In this document: positions 11,863 to 23,733 of the stretch, in pieces
How positions within the stretch are numbered: the stretch's first letter is position 1
How the letters are laid out: each line of letters starts with the position of its first letter
NCBI RefSeq assembly: GCF_000002985.6
Contig: NC_003284.9
Coordinates: 11,718,001-11,782,000 of the forward strand
From: Caenorhabditis elegans
Lineage: Eukaryota > Nematoda > Chromadorea > Rhabditida > Rhabditidae
DNA: 64,000 bases
Direction: 5' to 3'
Notes under the pieces: model-generated
Databases searched by the model: none
Seen by the model: the letters and a program-made list of their open reading frames with translations, nothing else
What the model was told of the DNA's origin: nothing
Made by a program: the position numbers and the translations under genes

Positions 11863-14800
11863 TTACATTATGATGCACACTTTTGAATCTTCAACTTTCT
11901 CTCCTTTTTCTTTTTTACCATTTTTCTTTTTCTCATTCACTGCCTCGAATATCATATTCTCTCCCGATTTGTCGGATGATTTCGATCGTAGAATGCTGCA
12001 AAAAAAAATGAATTTTGGTGTTTACCAGCTTGTTCGCAGAAGTGAACAATATTTTTTGTTAAGTTTTCGTGACCATCTTCAAGTACTTGTTTGTTCTTAA
12101 TTGTAAACTTGTTCAGTAAAAATTAAGAAATTCCAGGGGCCTTTAATATCAATTAAGTTAGAACAAAACATCAAGTAGCTCCGTTAATATTGATATTAGT
12201 ATTATTTATGAATATAAAGGCAAACTTTCTGCCTATTTTTGAGAATATTTTGGCATATATTGAAAGTTTCTTACAATATTTTCTTGTTTAGAAAACTAAA
12301 TTTTGACTTCCTGGCAAAAACTTTGAGCAGCTTTAAAAAATGTTTGCAAAAATTTCTCGGATAAGTTTGAGAGTTATTTAAAATACTTGCCTTGCAATTT
12401 TAGACATTCTCCGATTTCGCGTGGGACCAGATTTGTTGATGGACATAATCATTTGTGTTAATACTTTCTTTGCATCTGAAGAGCTACTGGAACTTATTTG
12501 CATAAATGAACACCGACTTCCAAGTTCCTGCGCCAGTTGTTCGCCCTGAAATTGAATATCAGCAGTTATAATAAACAATAAGTGCATTTATCTTGTCCTA
12601 GGGCATTGGACATTTTAACATAAGACTGCTCGCGACTATAAAATTTGATTGGATTTTTCACAAGTTTCTATTATAGGAAAAAATTTGATATCAAACTTTA
12701 AAAGCATATATTTTTTGCGGTGCTTCAAGTTTAGAGTAATCACGAGCGGTGAATAACCGCGATACGAGTCCACATAAATATGACCCACCCTATAAATTTC
12801 AATTTTCAGTTGGAATTTTTTTTGTTCATTAAATTCATATTTTTAAAAATACTGTATGCTTTTCTCTATCATAGCTCCAGAGACTATAATCACTTTATTG
12901 TGGCAAGTGCCAACAAAACAATTAAATATATATTTTGTTCCATGTGTGACTATTACGTATCTTCAACTAACTCAAAATAAAATATTTAAAAATATACTCG
13001 CATTTTCTATCGGTGTGTTTTAACTGCAACTCGGAAGTTTTTCAAAAATAAGATTACTATTACACACAATACATATTCATGCAGAATATGTGTGGCTATT
13101 ATAATAATTAATCAGCAATTAGGCGTCACGTTTTTAACAGAAGGATATACATGTAGTACTGCTTGTTTTATTCTCAGTTTGACAGCCTTACGTTAAAAAT
13201 GCCCTACTCACCTGATCTGCAACTGAAGTAGATATGTTATCATCCAATCCCTTACGAATTTGTTCCATTGAATAGTGTCTTTTCATACCATCTCGGTCAT
13301 CTGACTCATACCCTGAAATTGTGTGAAATGATGTGGAACATCTTTCCTCCGTGACTCATTTTTACCTTCCGACGTGGAACTTGTATGTGCTGATGCAGTT
13401 TCTTCTGGTATCACTTCGTCTGAATCACATACAAGAAGAATGTGAAGCTGAAATATGTTTTGTTTCATTTATGGACTGTTTGGTTTTTTGTCTCATTTTT
13501 TGCTGATATTACCCATTTCCATATTGGGTTACCAATTTCCAATAGTTTCATGTTTCCCGATTCTAGGTAAATATCATCTTACATCTACAGAATACTCCGA
13601 ATAAAGTGTTTCAACATCTCATGTTTACATTTCCTTTTTTCCAAGTCACATTCTTCAAAGTTCCAGACTACCAATAGTCCGACATCAGCTGTTGGACACA
13701 AAAATATAATAGGAGATGAAAGAGAAAAATCATTTTTCTCAAGCATCGGCTGTATCTATTTGCACAAAGAGCAACCCGTTCAAACTCGCAAACTTTCGGC
13801 GTCTTGGTAGGCAAATAACAAGAGTGGCACAGAGGTTTTTTACAGCTCTCTCTGTTACTATTCTTGTGGCACTACGCATTTTTTTCACAGCTGTCACCAT
13901 CGGTCTTGCAGAGCATTTCGTTTAACCAATTCGATTTTCGTACTACCCTGGGAAACGGAAATCTATTTTTTGTCTAGCAACAGCAAAATCATGCGCACGT
14001 TGTGCTTCTATGAGAAAATAACTGGGGGAGAAATCATACACCTAATCCGTTTCATTTCCGCTGCCATTCGATAGGCTGAAGCCCCTGGATTGTCAATCAA
14101 AAAATAAATTGTCTCACGTTTTTTCGATTTTGGAGAGGTTGGACAAGTGACTGAAGAGCTTGAAGAGAATCAATGTTTAGTGCAGAATAGTATAGAATCG
14201 CATAATCAGCTGCTGTCAGAGCCATTTCCCGATTTCCTGTGCGAGCCTGAAACAATTTGTGGAATCAAAAGTGCAACTTTGATATTGGAACAAAACTATG
14301 AAAATGTGAAAGTTGTAGTTTAATTAATATAATCACAAGTTTGTATTATTCGTCGTGCCCAGACAAAAACTTATTAAGATCAAAAGATCTAAAGGGAGCA
14401 AACTCTATACTAAAAATCTATTACATTTGTTTAAATTTTTGATGGGATCCAGATCAGCTTTTAAAATTTCAAACAGCAAAACATAACTAGAAAAACAAGT
14501 TTGAAAGTGATTCAAACCATTTGCAAATTATGGGATTAAAAATTACCTACTTAGAGTATGTTGTTACAGTTTTACTCAGGTTTAAGCACAATTTGGAGTT
14601 CACTCACAACTGAAAAACTGGTTAAATTAGAGAATTGCAAGAATACTAACTGTGATCTTAAAATTTATCTAAATTTCCGGTTTATAAAAACTTTATGCTT
14701 TGCTTTTTTGTATTTGAGGATTTGAATATTAATAAATTATGATATGGAGCCTTTTTTTATGATCATCTTTTTTTTTAAGTTTCTGACTAATCCTGATCAC

Positions 14801-17800
14801 TTTGGTGTAGTTCTAACGACTTCTTTGATCTAACCCAAATTCCAACAAAACCAACTTTTTTGTCTTGTTCCCACTTGACTGTACTCTTGTGTGAATTTCG
14901 CTACTGATCATTCATTAGCAGAGCCGTTAACCGGTAAATGTTCCTTGTCTTTGCGGTGGCACAAGTGTTTCTCACATTACCCTCGCGCCCTACTTTTCCA
15001 ATTTTTTTGTATACCATGAGACAACCGGCTGACTGCTCCGACCCATCAAATAAACACGTGTTGTGAAAACCCAATTTTCTTCCGACAATAAAAGAAAACG
15101 GTAGCTGAATAACAGAAAACAACAGGAAAAGATCACTAACCAATCCTGGATCGGTGATTTCCACCACATGCTCTGTTCCCATGTGATCGATGGTAAGGTA
15201 GTGAACATCTGGATAATGGACATGTTTTTCATAATTGGATGCTGCATCACAGAGTTGTTTGAACTGAAAATACAATATTCAAACTACTGAAAAATACAAA
15301 AAAACTCGGAAAACTGTGTATGGGGGAAGTAGTGATTTGCATCAATTGAACTTTGTGACCACACACGATCAATGAACAGTTTGACAGTTTCAGACAAAAA
15401 AACATTATTTTCTCTTAACAATTTTAAATTCAAAAACTTTGTTAACAATTGAAATAGTCGATTCTGACTTACTCACGTTTAAGACTTTTTGAACTACGAT
15501 GTTCCAAATTAAACAAAAACAACGCAAACGTAATATCAGTAAAAAATTTGATGCATGTTCAAGTTGTCATAACTTTAGTGTGAAAAATAAGTATTGATAA
15601 AATATTCCAACTTACAAATAAAGCTTTGTGTCCTGATCCAAGAATCACAGCCTTCCGTTCGTTTCTTGTTTCTTCTTTCTGATTAGTCATATCGGTCTGA
15701 AATAGTTGGACTTTTTTTCTGAGAAAGCTCTCCTTAAAGCGAAAATTTTAAAAACAGAACTTAGAAACAAGAGTGAATGAAAATTTCGATGGACTTTGTG
15801 AATCTCCGAGGGCAACCACGATGACAAAAAATTCCTCTCTTTGCCGAGAGGGTCGCCAGGAAGACGCATCAAAAAGAGAGAGGAACAGAGATCTAGCCCC
15901 GCCCATTTTTCGCGTAGTCTCGTTTTTTTCTCATTTTTGCACGAGTTTAGGGTTTCATTTAGCTCCTTATGTTAGGATTGTACATTTTAAAAATGATATC
16001 AACTTTAAAAATCGGGATAGATATTTGATCGGTTGCAAAAAATGAATCACGTTGTGGGGATGATCTGTGGGTTAGGTTAGAGTGTGAATTCGCCACACAA
16101 AAGTTCTGATTACAAAAAACTAGTTTCTCTTGGTCATTGTTCATATTTTAGATTACCGTTGTTAGCCATACAGTTTAAATATAATCATAATTTTCTGATG
16201 TTTTCATAACAAAGTTTTTTATTCAAAAAGCTGCACACCTTTAATGAACAAATAGTTCTTTGAACTCAGCACAATTACAGTTTAGTGATAAAAATCATAG
16301 AGAATTGATAAGAATACTATTGAATATTGGTGACGTTTCGAAAGTTCTGCAATTGCTCGTAAATGGAATGGGAATTCTTGTGAAATCATCACTAACAGAT
16401 TGCAATCCGAAAAAATTAGTTGCATCACTATTATATTCGAAATGCAAAAAATCAGAACTTCTGGTGATGGATCAGCAAATTTGAAAATCAAATTTAATAT
16501 CTAACGATGAAAGTTGGAAGAGATCGTAGGAGAAAAATTGAATATTTAAACATACGTTCATGTTTAGTTTAAATGTGATACAGTACAACTGAATAAAACA
16601 ATTGGGGGTTTATAATTTTTTTTGAAAATTAAAAAATTAACTGGAATTCAATTTCTAACGATGTTTTTGTGTAGCTTCTTATGCCAACATTTTCTCAGTA
16701 ACGGAACAGATCGTAGTTTAATATTCAAGAGCAAGGAGAAAAATTGTTAAATGAGCGTATAGGTTTTGAATCCTAAAAGTGTCACATTTGTGGCAACTTT
16801 CGAAAGAGAACAAAATTCGACACAAAAGAAAGAATGACAAAAGACAATGAATTTCGACTTTATCTGTTTTTATCAAAGTTGAATGTAATTTGATTAATAA
16901 GTTGTTAAAATGAACTAAAATTTCATACAAAAAAACCGAACTCTTATTTTTTCAAAATTGTTTCAACGTTTTAATTGAATTCTGATATCATTTTATTCGA
17001 ATTGCTATATAAACTGAAGAAACCAATGGTTCTTTCTTCTGCTTACTACTTCTAGCGTTCAAACTGCAACAAAAATATGTTTTGCTGGGGAAAAACATAA
17101 TCCGATCAACGAATGCAATGTATTTTTCATGAATAAGATCAGCGAACCCGAACCGATTGAAAATAAATCATTGGAAAATAAAAAACGCGTGGGAGAATGT
17201 GGACTGAAGATAAATAAGTAAACAAAAACATCTACCGCAGAACGACATTTTTCGAATTTTTTTGCTCCAAAAGATGGGAAAATGAAACGTTTTGAATTTT
17301 CAAGAATGGAAAAATGAGATTCATCAAAAGATACTATTTAAAACGGGCTACATACTTCCAAATATTTTCCAGATGTTTTAAATTGTGTGTTTTTACTGTG
17401 GTTTCTATTGATAAAATATCAATAAAATTCGAATAGTCTGCACAATGTGTTATGACTGTGTAGATCAAATACAAAAGTCACAAAGCACGCTGTGGAAAGT
17501 CAAAAAACTGTAGGTCACAACGTTTGTTGACCCAAGTGAAGTGAAAGTGAGGAGAAGGGTTTTAACTTTGTTATCCGACAACTAAAAGGAAGTACAGGAA
17601 GGAAAATGTCTGACCAAACAAAAAATTCGAAACTTTGATTATCTTCAATTATTAAAAACAAACAGTGCATTGGTGGAAATGAGCAACTTTTAAACTGTAT
17701 AAATTTGTTGGTTTTATCATAATACATTTGAGATTTTTGAAGAGTCTGAATAGAATTTTTGGTAAGTGGCCAAATTAAAAGAATTGGGATTTTTGAGAAA

Positions 17801-19133
17801 TTTAAAGCAAAGTCGCATGTTGAAATCCGAAAATCTTTAAATATAAACATTCGGAACAAACTGAAAACATAAAATTCATAGAAAACTTTTTTCTCGAATT
17901 CCAAAAGTATGAGTGGCCAAATCTGAGCATTTTACACTTTTTTGACTAGAACAATTTCAATAAATTGTTCTTAGTGTTCATGATATACATGTGAGAAAAT
18001 CCCAAGAAAGTTTTAACAAATTTCTCACTGCCGCACCTTTTTGGTACTATTCAAGCAAATTTTTATGTTTTCATGTTTACATTTGGATAGTGGAATTGAT
18101 TTTCCTGGTTATTCTGAAAATCGACCAAAAAATTGTCTACTAGTTTTTAGTTTATTTCTTTGATTTGCATACATTGTAAAATATGAAAAAAAAAACCAGT
18201 CAACTGCTCTAGTTTTCTGAAAAAAATTAAAAAATGTTTCAATAGTTCGTTAAATACCGAGGATACGTAACCACAGTTTCTGGATAAAAAAGTATTCCAG
18301 AAAAAAAAAGTTAAAACTATAAAATGAAATTTCAGAAAAAAAACTGTTCCTCTCAGTTTTTTTACTAAATTAAGTTACAAAATGAGCAAACAAATGAAAA
18401 AACTATAAAACATAACGCGTTTTTAAAATCTAAACAAAAAATATAAAATTTTGTTTAAAAATCACGCTTATCGTTTTTAGTTACCGTATATCCTCTATTA
18501 GTAAGGCGTGCAAAACTAATTTTCGGACACCTAATTTGATGCAAAACTAATTTTCCAACAGGTTTTTTCTCATGTTTCCCATTAAGTTATGGCAAATATC
18601 ATCAATTTCAGTAACACCTTATGAACCAAAATGGACGAACTTTAAAGCTGATACACAAAAACTGTCCGAGTTGTACTCATATTTTGCCAATTTTGACTTG
18701 TTATACCAAGTCTGTAATAATTTTCCTAATTATTAGAACGATTTTATAATGCAAATTTTGAATTCCTAAAAATAGGGAACAAGTAAAGGGGTGCAAAACT
18801 ATTAGAGGTGCAAAACTAATAGAGAGTGCAAAACTAATTTTCGATGAGTGATTTTAGATGCAAAACTAATAGAGGTGCAAAACTAATAAAGGCGCCTTAC
18901 TAATAGAGAATATACGGTACCTTGCATAGACAGATTGTTTGCGTAGGTTGAGAATTTACTGAAAATGGGTGCAGTTTTTTAAAAAAATGCAAAAAGAATT
19001 AATAACTCACACAGCGTGAGGAATTAGTTCGGAAACAAACGCTGTCATTTTCAAAACATTTATTAAATTTATTTCGAAAACGAACCTCTGTATAATCATT
19101 GCTCTCTTCTCCGTCGCTGGATGACATCCTCAT
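11863..19133 (-). CDS. Divergent Ras-like small GTPase with CaaX tail
   Basis: Eight exons close in phase: 19133-19086, 15696-15616, 15263-15141, 14246-14118, 13447-13366, 13312-13212, 12545-12391 and 11995-11863, giving 283 residues. A shorter form could start at the in-frame ATG 15690-15688, just behind an acceptor. The order of segments follows a G domain: a beta-1/P-loop-like AVILGSGHKALF (residues 32-43), a switch region ending EITDPG (78-83) in place of LDTAG, an AILYYSALN strand like LLVFAINN of Ras, LLVCDSDE in place of VGNKCD, and CSFMQISSSSSSD in place of the ETSA loop. The P-loop lacks a standard GxxxxGK[ST], and the NKxD asparagine/lysine are missing, so nucleotide binding may be weak or absent. 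The C terminus is lysine-rich and ends CIIM, a prenylation (CaaX) box, which implies membrane attachment. Reaching it requires a GC-AG intron (donor AAG|GCAAGT at 12391/12390). I cannot assign a subfamily. Confidence 0.75.
15697..19085. other. 3.4 kb first intron of the Ras-like gene
   Basis: This is intron 1 if the 19133-19086 exon is used; otherwise it is promoter for the shorter form. It contains a 129-codon minus-strand open frame (17515-17904) without recognisable features and a complete MITE at 18482-18919. The rest is AT-rich with no clear signals. Confidence 0.5.
18482..18919. mobile_element. MITE-like element with TACCGTATA terminal inverted repeats
   Basis: The left end reads TACCGTATATCCTCTATTAG followed by TAAGGCG; the right end is CGCCTTACTAATAGAGAATATACGGTA, its near-perfect reverse complement over about 27 bp. 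The interior repeats GTGCAAAACTAAT about seven times. There is no coding capacity, so it is non-autonomous. The outer TA could be a TA target duplication as in Tc1/mariner elements, but I cannot prove it. Related copies or ends lie at about 3372, 24535 and 61482. Confidence 0.75.
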
Positions 19134-21049
19134 TTTGCACTTTGTAACTAAAAAACTATGAAAATTTTAGTGCGTGAGAAAACTAATTAACATAAAAGTT
19201 CGAGTGGAAACATCAAAGAAAATTAGAATTTTTACAAGATTCAATTAGAACGGAAAACTAACAAAAACTAAAATTTGAAGGTTCAAACACTGTCCCTTTA
19301 AGAGAATAAAATTTCATTGAACTGAATGAAATTATTAATATCAATAATTTTCCCTCGCTATTGTGCAATTTCCTCTTTTGTGACCACCGTGACAAAAAAA
19401 CCAAGGACATAAAAAGAAAACAAAGAACAAAACTGTCGTCATCTATTTTTGACGTTTCCATAGTGAATTTTCAGACGCGACATGACAAAATAGGAAATAT
19501 GCACATTTTTGAGAGAGATGAGAGAGAAGTTTTGTGCCCTTGCTTCAGATGAAGAAAAATTTAAATTTAAAAATATTTCGGGAATTCAAATTTGTAATGT
19601 TTAACTTTACAAATAGAAACTTACAAGAATATGTTTTATTTTGCTTATAAATAAGAAAAAAACAATGTGAAACACTGCAAAGTTTAAAAAACTGCAAAGT
19701 TTAAAAACGGAAAAAAACGGTACTTCTGTTTTTGAATGTATACTTCAAAAATCCCGTTTCCAAACCATTGGAGTAAAATTTGTATCATTATCAATTTAAG
19801 AAAATTAATTGATAAAACGGAAATTTATTTTTTTATTAAGACAGGGGTATAGACACAAATCGAATCAAAAATATAAGAAAACTATTTTCTTAGAAAAAAA
19901 GAAAAATCTTAGAAAAGAAAAAAGTAAATTAATAATATGTTAACCAAAAAAATATCCAAACTAGATTTGACCACCTTGCCAAGACAAAACAAGAACGTGA
20001 AATGAAAATGAACGTTCAAACTATGTAGAAAATACTTTTTTCACAGAAAACTTTTCAATTCAGATTCTTTGGAAAACTGTACTTTTGTTCCGGGTTTTGC
20101 TTAGAATACATTTTTCAAATATTTTTTTTTAATTAGAAAAAAGTGAATGGAGTCACTGTCATTTCTTGAAATGAAACTAAAATGGCATTTATTATTGTTT
20201 CTAGAACCACAAAAACTTTTAAGCAAATTAAATAGGAAAGATCATTGAGTTTTATTCAAAATATATCACTGTCTGTGCACAATGAATAATAAGTTTCCAA
20301 TTTTGTAAGGTAAAACATAAAATAATCATAAAATTGAAAAAAATGTGTCCATGAAATTAAAATATTTTTGGTTTTAGTTGCCAAGTCAATTATGAAAAGA
20401 AGGTTGGTATTTTTGATATTTAATCAAATCACGTTGTTTCAAATTTAGCTGTCACAAGTTTTGCAAGAAAAAAAATATAATTTAAAAAATATGCCAACTG
20501 AAAGTAGCAGCAAAATAAAAATGAGCGGAAGAAAATGGAGTGTGACTGATTTCTGTTTTGTGATAAAGATATATCACAAAACTGCACGCTTATTTATGGC
20601 AGCTGACAGACTGAAAACCAACAAATCATATTTCCAAGACTTCTCCAACGTGAAATTTTAATGTGAAACGCGCATGGATCAAATGAAAAAGCCAAGAAAC
20701 ATGTGTGAAGAAAACTTGAGTCGGGTATATTGACATGGTGACTGATAACGCGCAATTGCACACACACTCACACAGACACATTTGCACGTGCTTTAACTCA
20801 TGAAATACACTGACCTGCGTTTTTTTCTTATCTATAATTATAAACGTTTAATTTTTGATTTGACATCGAAAATCAAAGCATGGAAAATGAAAGTCTTTGT
20901 AGTTTACCGATAGGAATCAAAAATCTAATACTCACAGAACCGAAACATTTAATAGTTTAAGGAAATGCTCAACTTGTATTCAATTTTTATTAAAATAACA
21001 TATAGTTCGATCAATCAGATCCCAACAACTCTCCCAACAACACCACAAA
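19134..21049. other. Intergenic stretch, no gene resolved
   Basis: AT-rich DNA upstream of the Ras-like gene (minus) and the micropeptide (plus). Two GATA-type sites near the right end are listed separately. Open frames at 19361-19552 and 20461-20661 show no recognisable protein features. Confidence 0.4.
20742..20832. promoter_or_regulatory. Two GATA-factor-like sites upstream of the micropeptide
   Basis: CTGATAA lies at 20742-20748 and CTTATC (GATAAG on the other strand) at 20827-20832. TGATAA/GATAAG are the motifs used by intestinal GATA factors such as ELT-2 in C. elegans. They lie about 220-310 bp ahead of the start codon. Short motifs like these occur by chance in AT-rich DNA. Confidence 0.3.
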
Positions 21050-21154
21050 ATGAACGCTATCTACACTGCCGTCCTTGTTGCTTCAACTCTTGTCTACACT
21101 GCATTGGCTTGGATTGGACTCAGCATTGAAGCCGCCAATGTGGATATGATCTGA
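21050..21154 (+). CDS. 34-residue single-span hydrophobic micropeptide
   Basis: A single exon encodes 34 residues. After Met-Asn-Ala, residues 4-27 are almost all hydrophobic or small (IYTAVLVASTLVYTALAWIG), then a short acidic tail follows and the protein ends. It could be a membrane micropeptide or a signal peptide with a tiny remnant. Support for a real gene: an ACAAAATG start context, a codon choice (GCC, GTC, CTT, ACT, TAC) much better than the surrounding DNA, and an AATAAA at 21237-21242, about 80 nt after the stop. No family is recognised. A spliced extension was looked for and none was convincing. Confidence 0.5.
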   Translation: MNAIYTAVLVASTLVYTALAWIGLSIEAANVDMI

Positions 21155-21236
21155 AGTGGCCTCCATCATAGTGCACTGGGCATAATCCTCTTAACCAATA
21201 TAGTTTATAGGAAAATTGGCAAGACGGGTAGGATCA

Positions 21237-21242
21237 AATAAA
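21237..21242 (+). terminator. AATAAA poly(A) signal of the micropeptide
   Basis: A perfect hexamer about 83 nt behind the stop codon. Confidence 0.45.
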
Positions 21243-21622
21243 TACATATTTACATCGCTCTTGGAGAAATGCTGATTAATACCATTAAAACTATTCCGGA
21301 AATCATAATCAGACTTATGGGTTGATGAAATTAAGTGGTGAAGTTTTCTGAATCAGACTTCGAGAAAAGTGGAATGTAATTTGGGCCTTTATCATTACTT
21401 TTTTTCAAACAAAATTAAAAACATGAATATTGAAGCTACTTTTTCTAACATCCTAGCAAGCAGATTTCTTTTTTTTTTCAGAGAGTAAAATCATTTTTAA
21501 TTATAATTTGCAAAACAATTATTTTATAAAACTTTGATTGGGTTCTTGCAGTTTGGATTAGCCTTTTTTATAGTTGTTTTGTTATTTGTTATTTTGAATT
21601 TACAAAAAAAAAATTTAATTTA

Positions 21623-22093
21623 TTGATCTATTTTTTTTTCGATCTAAATTTACAACGTTTCAATATCAGGCATTTTAGCATAGTGATTTTTACTTTTTTT
21701 AGCTTACTTTTTTTCGTAATATTAACAGTCATAAAAACTTTATTGGTAAGTTACACAACGAAATTTGTTTATTTGAGCACATTTTGGGCCAAAACGTGCG
21801 AAATACCCAAAACTAGGGCTACAAAAAAGCAAACCGCTAAAAAAAAGTTTGGTGGCAATTGGCAAACAACCTTTAACCTTCTCACGACCAGTTTTCAGAT
21901 TACGTTATTTAAACATGATTTTTTACTGAAAAAGCGTTCCATGTTTTTTTTTGACAATTACGTATTTTTAAATATATTCGCTATTGAGCCATTCGTATGT
22001 CTTCAGAATGCTTTTGGAAATTTCAATTTCTCTGCCGGATCCCAAATTATTGAATTCAAATTTTTAAAGGACATTTGTAAACAAATCTGTTAA
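21623..22093 (+). CDS. Uncertain 156-codon open frame
   Basis: This is the longest intact single frame in a gene-poor stretch. The first 50 residues are Phe/Ile/Leu-rich and could form a membrane segment; the middle is lysine-rich (KKQTAKKKFGG). The Phe-heavy composition follows the T-rich DNA, so it may be chance. No domain, no clear splice sites and no poly(A) signal close behind. Reported because its length is unusual here, not because a function is suspected. Confidence 0.2.
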   Translation: MIYFFFDLNLQRFNIRHFSIVIFTFFSLLFFVILTVIKTLLVSYTTKFVYLSTFWAKTCEIPKTRATKKQTAKKKFGGNWQTTFNLLTTSFQITLFKHDFLLKKRSMFFFDNYVFLNIFAIEPFVCLQNAFGNFNFSAGSQIIEFKFLKDICKQIC

Positions 22094-23468
22094 CTCTTTG
22101 TGGTTTGCATTTCTTTCTTTTCAATGTTCATTCATCCGTAGCTTCATTGCTGTCTTTTCTGTAGAATGGCTCAATTAGGGTCATAGGAAGGACAAAACAA
22201 GTTTTGAAACAAATACACATCTTTAAGAAGAAAAAGGAAGAGTAGAAGACATTTCCTTCCCTTCATCATCTTTTCCTTCAATTCAGTCGACTCCTAGAGC
22301 CTATGCTCCGGTTCCTATGCCCCCTCCACATTCGTCTGTTTCCCTGTTTTATTGAAAGAAAGGACGTCGTCCAAGAGTGCTTCTGTGTGTGTCCCTTCTT
22401 CTCATCTTCATGTTTTTGGAAAGGAGGAGTAAGGGACTGGTGGAAAACTACAAAAAATAGGATTATGATGAGAGCAGTGTCGATTTCCTCAGACACTTTT
22501 CAGTTTCTGTTCCGTTTTTAAAATGAGCCTAACCGCATTACTAACTGAAAATTTATTACAACAAATCATTTTCTTGTTGAAATCTGATGTATTATTGAAC
22601 TAAAAATAGAAAATATGCCTGAGCTTCATCAGGCATACGTACCTGACTGACTGGAGTAGTCTGGCGTAGGTCCCCTTGAAGAAATAAATATTTGCCACTC
22701 CACGGAAAGTTCATTTTGTTTGTTGTAAGATACTCGTTTAATTTTATTGTTGTTTTGTTCCCTTGAGCACAAGTAAGTTTCTGGCAGAAATTTCACTTTA
22801 AAAAATCTTCTAATAATTTTGAAGTATTTTTTACCAAATAACTACTTTGTCAGGACTTTGTCAGGACACACCACTACATCCTTTTTACACAAAAATCCAA
22901 GAATCTTGTGTAAACCAGAGCCCATCTCACAAATCTAACGTTTTACGATGCAACACCAGGAATAATCGGTGTCAACCTTTTTGACGGACACCCACAATAA
23001 AGTCAGAAGTTTTGAGGGACGGCCATAAAAAATGGGAGTAGAAGACAAAAAGAAAAGGACAACAACTCATAGCCGTATCACTATTTATCGCTCCCAGGAG
23101 ACATCTGCTGTCCAGGAGATGTCACAAAAACCAAATGGGGACAAGAAAGGAATACCTAAGCATATGCTGATGAAGTTTCAGTGAGGATTTTTTTGAGATG
23201 TAGCAAATTCGGAATGCTAAGAGGTTTTTTAAACTTTTGAAATTTCTCCCCATTTTTTGGCACTGAAAACTGAAAAATTTAGTGATTGAAACTGAAAGGC
23301 GCAAGAATTCCTGCATATGGAAATTTTCATTGCCTTGAAAAAAACCTTTTAATTTGAAATGTACCTTTCTTGCAAATTAAATCCGTATTGCGAGCACTGG
23401 TGTTTTTGGTGCCTACCTGTATTTTATAATATTTAAAATTACACTGATATTGCCATAATTTTAGTCAG
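22094..23468. other. Intergenic, one short hairpin and a proline-rich exon-like block
   Basis: At 22616-22639 a perfect 9-bp inverted repeat (TATGCCTGA / TCAGGCATA) with a 6-nt loop is present. At about 22288 a TCAATTCAG acceptor leads into an open block reading STPRAYAPVPMPPPHSS before a stop; no partner exon was found. Otherwise nothing recognisable. Confidence 0.3.
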
Positions 23469-23733
23469 AGGGGACAGAGAGCTCAGTCGGTAGTGGTGGC
23501 CGCTAGCAGTCTGGAGGTCACGAGTTCAAGCCCGGCCTCACCCCCTAGGTTCACCCAGCCTCTATTGGGAAGTGGAGCAATCCACGACTGGATTATCGGC
23601 CACAGTCCCCGGCTAGGACGTGGCTTAAATTACAGCCCAGAGGGATCACCACCAGGCAGTGTACCTGAATCCCAGATCCGCAGTGCATAGCATTTGAAGA
23701 ACGGATCGTCCTTTAATCCTTTAATCCTTTTTT
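23469..23733 (+). mobile_element. tRNA-derived SINE
   Basis: An A-box-like AGCTCAGTCGGTAG (23480-23493) and a B-box-like GAGTTCAAGCC (23522-23532) have the spacing of a tRNA internal promoter. They are followed by an unrelated GC-rich body and a simple repeat tail of CCTTTAAT units at about 23710-23730. That arrangement (tRNA-like head, unrelated body, repetitive tail) is diagnostic of SINEs. The block is strikingly GC-rich against its AT-rich surroundings. It does not fold as a tRNA, so it is not a tRNA gene. An open frame across it is incidental. Confidence 0.7.

Noticed and set aside
13716-13925. 69-codon plus-strand frame with a hydrophobic second half.
   Set aside because: It lies in an intron of the Ras-like gene on the other strand and has no supporting signals.
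14040-14117. A coherent alternative frame (LIDNPGASAYRMAAEMKRI) behind the fourth Ras-like exon, suggesting a frameshift or a 33-nt intron.
   Set aside because: Using the GTGAGA donor at 14117 and the acceptor before 13447 gives an exact phase match and a continuous G-domain (RKN then LHILLVCDSDE), so this DNA is intron and no frameshift is needed.
17515-17904. 129-codon minus-strand frame in the first intron of the Ras-like gene.
   Set aside because: Phe/Ser-rich translation of AT-rich DNA, no domain, no start context, no splice chain.
22616-22639. Short perfect hairpin considered as a microRNA precursor.
   Set aside because: A 9-bp stem is far too short for a precursor hairpin.
23493-23690. 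65-codon open frame over the SINE.
   Set aside because: It lies wholly inside a tRNA-like repeat with A and B boxes and has no protein features.
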